Source: an uncultured Eubacteriales bacterium (GTDB lineage Bacteria; Bacillota; Clostridia; Oscillospirales; Acutalibacteraceae). Taken from it: a stretch of DNA of 30,123 bases. The notes beneath the pieces were generated by a model that searched no databases, had not been told where the DNA came from, and was given only the letters and a program-made list of their open reading frames with translations. A program made the translations under genes and the position numbers. The stretch is from contig CAKTEE010000019.1 of NCBI GenBank assembly GCA_934546985.1, positions 1-30,123 of the forward strand. Direction: 5' to 3'. Positions 15,112 through 21,921 of this stretch are shown piece by piece (position 1 is the stretch's first letter; every line of letters starts with the position of its first letter).

Positions 15112-16362
15112 ATGGCAAGAGAAAAGACCGAAAAAATTAAAAATATTAAAGCTGTTTCGCCCGGGAAGCTGAGAAATTGGCTTACCTTTTTTCAGCTGAT
15201 TACATCAGCCGTCGCAGTTTACAGCACTCAGCCGGAATATAGATTTACTGTGATGGTGCTTTTTATTCTGTTGATTGTTGTTGAATGGGTCACTTGTTTT
15301 GTTTTCTGTAAGGTTATGGGCAGGAAAAACTTTGAGCTGGAAACTATTGCCTTTTTTCTTTCCGGTGTTGGTTTAACAGCTCTGAGTGTTACTTATCCCA
15401 AATATATGCAGGTGCAGTTTTTATCTATGGTTGCGGGTATCATCTTTTATGCCGTATTGCTGTTTTTTTTACAAAACCTTGAATTTGCAAGAAAGTTCAA
15501 AATACCCGTGGTGATAGGCGCTTTAGGTTTATTGGGATTAAATTTAGTGTTGGCAAAGAATACGTTCGGTGCATACAACTGGATTGAAATCGGGTCTTTT
15601 ACCTTTCAGCCTTCAGAATTTGTAAAGATAGCGTTTATCTTTATCGGCGCCGCAACACTGGAGAAAATACAGTCTACCAAACATTTGACAGGGTATATCA
15701 TCTTTTCTATGGCGTGTATCGGCGCATTGTTTTTGATGCGTGATTTTGGTACGGCGTGTATCTTTTTCTTTACATTTTTGGTTATTGCATTTATGCGCTC
15801 CGGCGACTGGAAAACCATTTTGATGATTTGCGGCGCGGCAGTATTGGGAGCCTGTATTATCATTTCCTTTAAACCATATGTCGCCAAACGTTTTGCCGCA
15901 TGGGGGCATGTTTGGGAGCAAATGAACGAAGCAGGAGGGTATCAGCAGACAAGAACGCTGATTGCCATGTCAAGCGGCGGCTTTTTAGGTGTCGGTTTTG
16001 GCAACGGTAAGCTGAAAAGTGTTGCGGCGTCAACAACGGATTTAATGTTTGGCGTTGTCTGTGAGGAATGGGGACTTTTGTTTGGAATGATTATCCTTGC
16101 TGCAATTGGCGGTATCGCAGTTTATACGATTGCAAATGCAGGCGGGAGCCGCTCATCTTTTTATTCTATTGCCGCATGTGCGGCGGCAGGTTTATTTGTG
16201 TTCCAAACCTGTTTGAATGTTTTTGGTATTACGGATATTTTGCCGCTGACAGGCGTTACCCTGCCTTTTGTCAGCCGCGGAGGTTCCAGTATGATTAGCA
16301 GCTGGGGGCTATTGGCTTTTATTAAGGCGATTGATATCCGAACTTATCCGAAAAGGAAGTGA
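15112..16362 (+). CDS. SEDS-family peptidoglycan glycosyltransferase (FtsW/RodA/SpoVE)
   Basis: A 416-residue polytopic membrane protein that polymerises lipid II into glycan strands together with a class B PBP. SEDS signatures: NWIEIGSFTFQPSEFVKIAF, DFGTACIFF, AGGYQQTRTLIAMSSGGFLGVGFG, STTDLMFGVVCEEWGLLFG and the end motif LPLTGVTLPFVSRGGSSM. There is a short charged N-terminal tail before about 10 membrane segments. The ATG touches the stop of the FHA gene, and the PBP follows 6 bases later, so the three form one operon. Whether it serves elongation (RodA), division (FtsW) or sporulation (SpoVE) cannot be decided here; the FHA and short-PBP partners favour a RodA/PbpA-like module. Confidence 0.93.
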   Translation: MAREKTEKIKNIKAVSPGKLRNWLTFFQLITSAVAVYSTQPEYRFTVMVLFILLIVVEWVTCFVFCKVMGRKNFELETIAFFLSGVGLTALSVTYPKYMQVQFLSMVAGIIFYAVLLFFLQNLEFARKFKIPVVIGALGLLGLNLVLAKNTFGAYNWIEIGSFTFQPSEFVKIAFIFIGAATLEKIQSTKHLTGYIIFSMACIGALFLMRDFGTACIFFFTFLVIAFMRSGDWKTILMICGAAVLGACIIISFKPYVAKRFAAWGHVWEQMNEAGGYQQTRTLIAMSSGGFLGVGFGNGKLKSVAASTTDLMFGVVCEEWGLLFGMIILAAIGGIAVYTIANAGGSRSSFYSIAACAAAGLFVFQTCLNVFGITDILPLTGVTLPFVSRGGSSMISSWGLLAFIKAIDIRTYPKRK

Positions 16363-16368
16363 TGATCA

Positions 16369-17757
16369 GTGAATACAACTTCAAAACGTGCAAGGGTTGT
16401 TTATGTTTTGGTTTGTCTTTTATTTGTTGGCGCATTGTATTTGTGCTTCACAATAACAGCAAACGGCGGCACATGGGTAATGAACCGCGTAAATCGGCAC
16501 GTTTACAGCAACGGTATGCTGAATACCGCAGGAACAATTTTTGACAGCAAGGGGAATGTCCTTGTAGAATCTGTAGACGGTAAACGGGTATATAACGATG
16601 ATAAAGCAGTACGGCGGGCGTTGCTTCATCTTACCGGGGATTCTCAGGGTTTTATTTCTACGGGGATTCAAAATTTATATAAGAAAGAGTTGGTTGGATA
16701 TAATGTCCTTACCGGCCTTTATACCGCAGGGGAAGTGCGGGGCAATGATATTCGTCTTACCGTAGACAGTGACGTTTCAAAAGCGGCGCTGAAAGCTTTG
16801 GGCGACAGAAAGGGCGCTGTTGCAGTATATAATTATAAAACAGGTGAAATCATCTGTATGGTGAGTTCCCCGACTTTTGACCCCAAAAATAAACCGGAGA
16901 ATATTGACACAGATACCAGCGGGCAATATGAAGGAATATATCTGAACCGTTGTTTGTCATCCTCCTATATTCCGGGTTCAACATTTAAGATTATAACCGC
17001 AGCAGCGGCATTAGAGAATATTGATGATATTCATGAGCAAACGTTCTATTGCAGTGGTTCCTATAAAACAGGAGATGGCGAGGTTATTTGCAACGGTGTG
17101 CATGGGGAACTGAATTTTACCCAGGCACTGAATCAATCCTGCAATTCTGCTTTTACGCAAATCGCATTGCAGCTTGGTAAGGATACTTTGGCAGAACAGG
17201 CGCAGAAAATGGGATTTAATCAGGTTATCTCCATTGATAAAGTGAACCTGTCAAAAAGTACTTTTAACGTATCCGATGCAAACAGGGCGGATTTAGGCTG
17301 GGCAGCAATTGGGCAGTATACTACACTGGCAAATCCTATGCAGATGATGATGGCATGCGGTGCCATTGCTAACGGCGGATGTGCAGTTACACCGTATTTT
17401 ATTGATTCTATTACATCACCGTTGGGGATGTCCGTTTATAACGGCAGTACAAAAACGGGGGATGCAATGATGAGTGTGTCTACCGCAAATCAGCTTGCAA
17501 AAATGATGCATTTGGATGTTGTTAATAAATATGGGGAAAAGAATTTTCCCGGAATTACCCTTGCGGCGAAAACCGGTACGGCTCAGATAGACGGGGAACC
17601 GGCTACGTCATGGTTCGTCGGTTTTACTATGGATGATGAATGCCCGCTCGCTTTTGCCGTTGCCATCGAAAAAGGCGGCTCTGGTATGAGTGCGGCAGGG
17701 CCTGTGGCAAATAAGGTTTTGCAGGCGGCATATAAATCGTTAGGGGTAAAAAAATAA
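16369..17757 (+). CDS. Class B penicillin-binding protein (PbpA-like transpeptidase)
   Basis: A 462-residue monofunctional transpeptidase that cross-links peptidoglycan outside the membrane. One N-terminal membrane anchor (about residues 9-31) is followed by a short linker domain and the penicillin-binding domain: S204-T-F-K207 (active serine), S257-C-N259 and K401-T-G403. The N-terminal region is much shorter than in PBP2b or SpoVD, and no PASTA domain is present, so it resembles mycobacterial PbpA. It starts at GTG 16369 with AAGGAAG upstream, 6 bases after the SEDS gene. It should act as partner of that polymerase, with the FHA protein as regulator. A terminator follows it. Confidence 0.93.
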   Translation: MNTTSKRARVVYVLVCLLFVGALYLCFTITANGGTWVMNRVNRHVYSNGMLNTAGTIFDSKGNVLVESVDGKRVYNDDKAVRRALLHLTGDSQGFISTGIQNLYKKELVGYNVLTGLYTAGEVRGNDIRLTVDSDVSKAALKALGDRKGAVAVYNYKTGEIICMVSSPTFDPKNKPENIDTDTSGQYEGIYLNRCLSSSYIPGSTFKIITAAAALENIDDIHEQTFYCSGSYKTGDGEVICNGVHGELNFTQALNQSCNSAFTQIALQLGKDTLAEQAQKMGFNQVISIDKVNLSKSTFNVSDANRADLGWAAIGQYTTLANPMQMMMACGAIANGGCAVTPYFIDSITSPLGMSVYNGSTKTGDAMMSVSTANQLAKMMHLDVVNKYGEKNFPGITLAAKTGTAQIDGEPATSWFVGFTMDDECPLAFAVAIEKGGSGMSAAGPVANKVLQAAYKSLGVKK

Positions 17758-17774
17758 GACGAGTTATATTAAAG

Positions 17775-17818
17775 AAGGCAGGAGCACAGTTTTATTTTAA
17801 CTGTATCCCTGCCTTTTT
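17775..17818 (+). terminator. Terminator of the FHA-SEDS-PBP operon
   Basis: AAGGCAGG (17775-17782) and ACAGTT (17786-17791) pair with AACTGT and CCTGCC (17808-17813) across a small internal loop, followed by five T. Confidence 0.85.
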
Positions 17819-17936
17819 AAAGGTAAGAATAATTCCTGCCAACGTGAAGTTGTCAGGGATAGTAAAAAAGCAGGTACTATTTATCATTCTATTAAACCGT
17901 TGATTGCTGATAAAAAATAATGGAGCTGAAGAAATT

Positions 17937-18488
17937 ATGAGAAGAAAAATAAAGAAAAAACTGAGTCTTTTAGTTAGCTTGCTGTTGCTGATACTTTGTT
18001 TGTTTACAGGTTGTCAAAAGCCGTTGTCAGAACAAATGATTACGGATAATCAAACAACCACAACGGTGTCCGAAACAGAAACAACATATAAAGAAGAAAG
18101 CAGCGATGGAAAACAGGAAGAGGAAAAAACGTCTGAAATAAATGAGGACGGCGTTTATACATCGAAAGATGAGGTAGCCGATTATATTTATCAGTTTGGT
18201 CATCTTCCGTCAAATTTTATTACGAAGAAAGAAGCGAAACAACTGGGCTGGGTCAGCAGTGAGGGTAACCTTGTAGAAGTGGCTCCGGGTAAAAGCATCG
18301 GCGGAGATCATTTTGGAAACTATGAAGGCAATCTTCCTGAAAAGGTTGGGCGGATGTATTACGAGTGTGATATTAATTCGGATGGAAAGTATCGCGGAGC
18401 CGAAAGGATCGTCTATTCGAATGATGGATTAATTTATTATACGAAAGATCATTATAATAATTTTGAATTGTTGTATGGAGAAGAATAA
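17937..18488 (+). CDS. Barnase-family guanyl-specific ribonuclease, probable lipoprotein
   Basis: A 183-residue secreted or surface RNase. Residues 1-25 are a basic then very hydrophobic signal; LFTG-C26 looks like a lipobox, though Phe at -3 is less usual. A Thr/Glu/Ser-rich spacer of about 45 residues follows. The rest is a barnase domain (about 76-183) that aligns with B. amyloliquefaciens barnase without gaps over the active site: K97, E143, R153, R157 and H172 match K27, E73, R83, R87 and H102 (constant offset of 70), and APGKSIGGD and DHYNNF are shared. All catalytic residues are intact. ATG 17937 gives a proper signal peptide; a TTG at 17904 would extend the N-terminus. The barstar gene follows after one base, so toxin and inhibitor are coupled. 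No strong promoter was found in the 120-base gap upstream (a TTGTCA...TACTAT pair has 19-base spacing). Confidence 0.93.
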   Translation: MRRKIKKKLSLLVSLLLLILCLFTGCQKPLSEQMITDNQTTTTVSETETTYKEESSDGKQEEEKTSEINEDGVYTSKDEVADYIYQFGHLPSNFITKKEAKQLGWVSSEGNLVEVAPGKSIGGDHFGNYEGNLPEKVGRMYYECDINSDGKYRGAERIVYSNDGLIYYTKDHYNNFELLYGEE

Positions 18489-18489
18489 G

Positions 18490-18771
18490 ATGAAAAAAAT
18501 CGTTTTAGATGGAAGTATTTTAGCCGATGAGGAGAAAGTCCATAGACATTTAAAAGAAAAGTTTAGTTTTTCAGAATATTACGGCGGGAATCTGGATGCA
18601 CTGTATGACTGCCTTACAGAATTGAAAGATATGGAGATTGTAGTAAATGCAGTGGAAAAGAAAACGCCCTATTTGCAAAAAATACTTCGGGTTTTCGAAG
18701 CGGCATCCAAAGAAAGCGAAGGGTCTATAACATTTAAGTATAATGAAAACGGAACAATGACTGATTGCTAA
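18490..18771 (+). CDS. Barstar-family ribonuclease inhibitor
   Basis: A 93-residue cytoplasmic inhibitor that should bind the RNase encoded just before it and protect the producer. The inhibitory helix matches barstar: EYYGGNLDALYDCL, with D36 and D40 aligned to barstar D35 and D39, the residues that plug the barnase active site. The Glu equivalent to barstar E76 appears to be Ala in RVFEAAS, with a Glu one residue earlier, so part of the interface may differ. The C-terminus is slightly longer (KYNENGTMTDC). ATG 18490 is preceded by GGAG; a TTG at 18463 inside the RNase gene is in frame but has no such site. A bidirectional terminator follows. Confidence 0.93.
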   Translation: MKKIVLDGSILADEEKVHRHLKEKFSFSEYYGGNLDALYDCLTELKDMEIVVNAVEKKTPYLQKILRVFEAASKESEGSITFKYNENGTMTDC

Positions 18772-18816
18772 TTAGATTCTGTATACAAAGTCATGTTATT
18801 TGAGTAGATAAAAATT

Positions 18817-18860
18817 CACCGCTGTTTGTTAATGGTTTCAATGAACAGCGGTGGATTTTT
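18817..18860. terminator. Bidirectional terminator between barstar and rsmA
   Basis: CACCGCTGTT (18817-18826) pairs with AACAGCGGTG (18844-18853), with TTTTT at 18856-18860 on the plus strand and an A run before the stem (18810-18814) that gives U on the minus strand. It can end both convergent transcripts. Confidence 0.85.
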
Positions 18861-18897
18861 AATTGATTTTATGTTTTTAGAGAGATACCATTTCTGG

Positions 18898-19755
18898 TTA
18901 TTCCTTTGATAAAATATCAGAGAGGCGGGCAAAATCTTCAAGCTGCAATTTTTCGCCTCTGATTTCCGGCGGAAGTCCGGCTTCTTCCATTGCATTTTTT
19001 ATTGTATCCTTTGAGAAATGAGTACCGGCGCTCAACGCATTTAGTGCTGTTTTCCGTCTTTGTTCAAATGCACAGCGAATCAGTGAAAAAAACAATTTCT
19101 CATTTGTTACTTCAACCGGAGGCGTTTTTTTGATTGTAAAACGAATGACTGTACTGTCCACATTAGGGGGAGGCAGAAAACTTCCGCGGGAGACTTGAAA
19201 TAAAATTTCCGTATTGGCATAGTAATGAACAGCCGCCGTGATAGCGCCGCTTTCGCGGCTTCCTACGGTTGCGCACAGCCGTTGTGCCGCTTCTTTCTGT
19301 ACCATGACGGTAATTGCTTCCAGAGGCAGCCTGCTTTCAAGCAGGTGCATAATAATAGGGGAAGTAATATAATATGGCAGATTTGCACAGACGCAAACTT
19401 TCAGTCCTGAAAATTTCTCTTTTAATAATTGTGCGAGGTCAAGTTTTAGAATATCTTCATTCACGATTTCGACATTATGGTAATCACTTAGAGTTTCCGC
19501 AAGAACAGGAAGCAGGCGTTTGTCTAATTCTACGGACACTACTTTTTCTGCTCTTTTTGCCAATTCTGTGGTCAATACCCCAATACCCGGTCCGATTTCC
19601 AGTATACCTACGCCTGCGTCCGCACCTGACAGTTCTGCCATTTTAGGGCAAACAGACGGGTTTACCAGAAAATTTTGTCCTAAGGATTTGGAAAAGGTAA
19701 AGCCATGACGGGTAAGTATAGATTTAATTACGCCAATATCAGATAAATTCTGCAT
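18898..19755 (-). CDS. rsmA: 16S rRNA (adenine(1518)-N6/adenine(1519)-N6)-dimethyltransferase
   Basis: KsgA/RsmA, about 285 residues, dimethylates the two adjacent adenines in the 3' terminal helix of 16S rRNA during 30S assembly. Motifs: SKSLGQNFLVNP, the SAM-binding EIGPGIGVLT, VELDKRLLP, NEDILKLDL, the catalytic NLPYYITSPI, and the C-terminal FEQRRKTALNAL helix. I favour ATG 19755 (MQNLSD) because GGAG lies six bases before it; a TTG at 19767 directly after the cdd stop would add four residues. It is downstream of cdd on the minus strand, almost touching it, so they are cotranscribed. Loss of KsgA function gives kasugamycin resistance in other bacteria. Confidence 0.95.
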   Translation of the reverse strand: MQNLSDIGVIKSILTRHGFTFSKSLGQNFLVNPSVCPKMAELSGADAGVGILEIGPGIGVLTTELAKRAEKVVSVELDKRLLPVLAETLSDYHNVEIVNEDILKLDLAQLLKEKFSGLKVCVCANLPYYITSPIIMHLLESRLPLEAITVMVQKEAAQRLCATVGSRESGAITAAVHYYANTEILFQVSRGSFLPPPNVDSTVIRFTIKKTPPVEVTNEKLFFSLIRCAFEQRRKTALNALSAGTHFSKDTIKNAMEEAGLPPEIRGEKLQLEDFARLSDILSKE

Positions 19756-19767
19756 AGATTTCTCCAA

Positions 19768-20178
19768 TCATTCGTTATCAGATGTAAAAGAGGTAAATGC
19801 GCCGGGGAGGAGTTTTTCTACTGTTGTTATCGTGTATTCTCCCTTTGCTGATGCCATAAGAAGAACAAAATCGCCAAATTCACAAAGAAATTGGCGGCAA
19901 ATGCCGCACGGGGAAACAGGGGCGTCTCCTGCGGCAACTGCAAGGGCGGTAAATTCCCGTTCTCCTTGAGATATTGCTGCACAAACTGCCGCACGTTCTG
20001 CACAAATACCGGCGCCGAAAGCTGCGTTTTCAATATTGCACCCCGTATAAATATTTCCGCTCTTGGTTAAAAGGGCGGCGCCGACGGAAAAATGGGAATA
20101 CGGCGCATGGGCATTTATGCGTGCACGCAGAGCTTGTTTAATAAGTTCTTCTGCATATGGGTAAGCTTTCCGTTCCAT
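19768..20178 (-). CDS. cdd: Cytidine deaminase
   Basis: A 136-residue homotetrameric-type Zn deaminase that converts (deoxy)cytidine to (deoxy)uridine for pyrimidine salvage. Zinc and catalytic residues are in C59-A-E61 and PC91GIC94; the substrate-binding region FSVGAAL and GCNIENAAF are present. Length is typical. GGAGGCG sits just before the ATG. It is the first gene of a minus-strand unit with rsmA and is divergent from a second deaminase acting on dCMP, so cytosine-nucleotide deamination at both nucleoside and nucleotide level is encoded from one intergenic region. Its promoter has an extended -10 at 20235-20240. Confidence 0.95.
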   Translation of the reverse strand: MERKAYPYAEELIKQALRARINAHAPYSHFSVGAALLTKSGNIYTGCNIENAAFGAGICAERAAVCAAISQGEREFTALAVAAGDAPVSPCGICRQFLCEFGDFVLLMASAKGEYTITTVEKLLPGAFTSFTSDNE

Positions 20179-20234
20179 AAAGCGCCTCCGGCATTATCAT
20201 AAATCGTATTATAAAAAATACCATACTACTGTGT

Positions 20235-20262
20235 ATTATACCATAAATTTTAAAAAGTTCCA
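20235..20262 (-). promoter_or_regulatory. Promoter of cdd-rsmA
   Basis: On the minus strand, TGGAAC (complement of 20257-20262), a 16-base spacer and an extended -10, TGGTATAAT (TATAAT is the complement of 20235-20240). The weak -35 is offset by the TG extension. Confidence 0.55.
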
Positions 20263-20291
20263 TTGCACACAGGCAAAAAATAGTGTATCAT
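20263..20291 (+). promoter_or_regulatory. Promoter of the dCMP deaminase gene
   Basis: TTGCAC (20263-20268), a 17-base spacer and TATCAT (20286-20291). Its -35 box directly abuts the -35 box of the divergent cdd promoter. Confidence 0.5.
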
Positions 20292-20337
20292 CAAAATGCG
20301 AGGTTTGTTGAATTTTGGGATTCGGGAGGATAAATTT

Positions 20338-20826
20338 ATGGAACGAACTGATAAGGTGAATTATTATTTAGATATTGCCCAGGCGACATTAGGCAGAGGG
20401 ACATGTCTGCGGAGAAATTACGGTGCAATCATCGTAAAAAATGACCGCATTATTTCCACAGGTTATACTGGTGCCCCGCGCGGCAGAAAAAATTGTTGTG
20501 ATTTAGGTTATTGCATGCGAGAAAAAATGAAAATTCCACGCGGGGAACGGTATGAGCTTTGCCGCAGTGTTCATGCAGAGGCAAATTGTATTATTAATGC
20601 GGCTCAGACAGATATGATTGGCGGAACATTGTATCTGTGCGGAGTGGAAGCTTCTACGGGAGAAATTGTGCCCAATGCAAGTTCCTGCGCCATGTGCAAA
20701 CGGATGATTATTAACGCTGGGCTTGATCGTGTGGTAATCAGAAACACTAAGGATACCTATACGACCATCCTTGTACGCGATTGGGTCTTTAATGACGATA
20801 CGCTGAAAGGCATTTTAGGTTATTAA
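20338..20826 (+). CDS. Deoxycytidylate (dCMP) deaminase family protein
   Basis: A 162-residue Zn-dependent deaminase of the ComEB/dCMP deaminase family, which makes dUMP for thymidylate synthesis. H79-A-E81 (in SVHAEANCI) and C117-A-M-C120 (PNASSCAMCKRMIINAG) form the zinc site and catalytic Glu. NYGAIIVKNDRIISTGYTGAPRG is the typical N-terminal pattern, and an extra Cys-rich stretch (KNCCDLGYC) matches the additional zinc region seen in dCMP deaminases. ATG 20338 is chosen because GGGAGGAT precedes it; an ATG at 20296 has no such site. Single-gene unit with promoter and terminator, divergent from cdd. Confidence 0.9.
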   Translation: MERTDKVNYYLDIAQATLGRGTCLRRNYGAIIVKNDRIISTGYTGAPRGRKNCCDLGYCMREKMKIPRGERYELCRSVHAEANCIINAAQTDMIGGTLYLCGVEASTGEIVPNASSCAMCKRMIINAGLDRVVIRNTKDTYTTILVRDWVFNDDTLKGILGY

Positions 20827-20843
20827 AATTATTATCTATCAAG

Positions 20844-20880
20844 CGTCTTTGTATGGCTTTGCCCTGCAAAGGCGTTTTTT
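20844..20880 (+). terminator. Terminator of the dCMP deaminase gene
   Basis: CGTCTTTG (20844-20851) pairs with CAAAGGCG (20867-20874, one wobble), followed by six T (20875-20880). Confidence 0.8.
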
Positions 20881-20916
20881 CTGTTTGTTCAAAAATAAAA
20901 AAATGGATACATATAC

Positions 20917-20945
20917 TTGAAATATAATATTATATATCGTATAAT
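20917..20945 (+). promoter_or_regulatory. Promoter of the PadR-DUF1700-DUF4097 operon
   Basis: TTGAAA (20917-20922), a 17-base spacer and TATAAT (20940-20945). The spacer and -10 are covered by two copies of a palindrome, so a bound dimer would block RNA polymerase. Confidence 0.75.
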
Positions 20946-20951
20946 ATTATA
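20923..20951 (+). promoter_or_regulatory. Twin palindromic operator, probably for the PadR regulator
   Basis: The 12-base perfect palindrome TATAATATTATA occurs twice, at 20923-20934 and 20940-20951, separated by tatcg. The second copy contains the -10 box. AT-rich dyads overlapping their own promoters are typical PadR targets. The 17-base start-to-start distance puts the sites about 1.6 helical turns apart. Confidence 0.7.
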
Positions 20952-20975
20952 GAAGGGCATAATGGAGGTGGTAAA

Positions 20976-21296
20976 ATGGTCTTTCAGGTAGGTTCAGCAT
21001 TATTAGATGCTTGTGTATTGGCGGCTTTGTCGAAAGAAGAAATGTATGGATACATTTTGACCCAAAAAGTAAAGTCGGTAATGGAGATTTCGGAATCGAC
21101 GCTGTATCCAGTTTTGCGGCGTTTACAGAAAGAGCAGGCTCTCATTACTTACGACCAGCCGTATCAGGGGAGAAACAGGCGCTATTACATGATAACCGAA
21201 TCCGGAAAGGAAAAATTGGAAGATTACCGTTCAGAGTGGAAAATTTATAAAAACAAAGTAGATAAAATGCTGTTGGAGGGAACAGAAAATGAATAG
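20976..21296 (+). CDS. PadR-family transcriptional regulator
   Basis: A 106-residue PadR regulator: winged helix-turn-helix near the N-terminus (LLDACVLAALSKEEMYGYILTQ, then STLYPVLRRLQKEQ as the recognition region and a wing with NRRYYMIT), and a short C-terminal helix for dimerisation. This small subfamily often controls a neighbouring DUF1700/DUF4097 membrane operon, as here. GGAGG precedes the ATG, and the stop overlaps the start of the next gene by eight bases. Two identical palindromes over its promoter suggest that it represses its own operon. The inducing signal is unknown; cell-envelope stress is the usual guess for such operons. Confidence 0.92.
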   Translation: MVFQVGSALLDACVLAALSKEEMYGYILTQKVKSVMEISESTLYPVLRRLQKEQALITYDQPYQGRNRRYYMITESGKEKLEDYRSEWKIYKNKVDKMLLEGTENE

Positions 21297-21921
21297 GCTG
21301 CAGTTTATGATGGAACTAAGGGAACGGCTCCAGCAGCTTCCGCCGGAGGAACTGAACAATGCCGTGCTTTATTATTCAGAATATTTTGACGATGCCGGAC
21401 CTGAAAATGAGCAGGCAGTGATTCAGGATTTGGGATCTCCTGCCGCAGTTGCGTCACAGATTTTGGCAAATTATGCGCAAAAAAATAACGGGATGCCGAC
21501 TGCTGTTTCGGCGCCGGTGAATGGTACAACATCGGCGGAGAAGCCAAAGAAAAGTGCGGGTACCATTGCATTGCTGTGTGTACTGGCGGTTTTTGCCATT
21601 CCGATCGGTATTCCGCTTCTTATTGCCGCAGCGGCGGTTGTATTCAGTTTGATTGTATCCGTTTGTGCGGTTCTGTTTTCATTATATATTACAGCAATCG
21701 CATTGATTATTGCAGGAATATTTACCGCTGGTATTAGTTTTGCCGTTTTGGCGGAAAGTCCGCCTACAACCATTTTGTTTTTCGGCGTCGGTTTACTGCT
21801 TGTTGGTATTGGTTTGGCTGCAGCGGTAGGTATGACTGCGTTAATCAAGGTAACATTTCAGGGAATTGCCGCGCTTATGCGGTTGATTTTTAGGGGGAAG
21901 AGAAATGAAAAAACCTGCTAA
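21289..21921 (+). CDS. DUF1700 (HAAS-domain) membrane protein
   Basis: A 210-residue protein. Residues 1-65 form the helical HAAS/DUF1700 domain (MMELRERLQQLPPEELNNAV, YYSEYFDDA, LGSPAAVASQIL), a cytoplasmic helical module found fused to membrane segments. A Pro/Lys linker to about residue 88 leads to roughly four hydrophobic helices (IALLCVLAVFAIPIGIPLL onward), ending in a basic tail. Its role is not known; the domain always seems to travel with PadR regulators and DUF4097 proteins. It overlaps padR by eight bases and the next gene by 17, so translation is likely coupled. AGGGAA near the PadR 3' end is the ribosome binding site. Confidence 0.88.
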   Translation: MNRLQFMMELRERLQQLPPEELNNAVLYYSEYFDDAGPENEQAVIQDLGSPAAVASQILANYAQKNNGMPTAVSAPVNGTTSAEKPKKSAGTIALLCVLAVFAIPIGIPLLIAAAAVVFSLIVSVCAVLFSLYITAIALIIAGIFTAGISFAVLAESPPTTILFFGVGLLLVGIGLAAAVGMTALIKVTFQGIAALMRLIFRGKRNEKTC

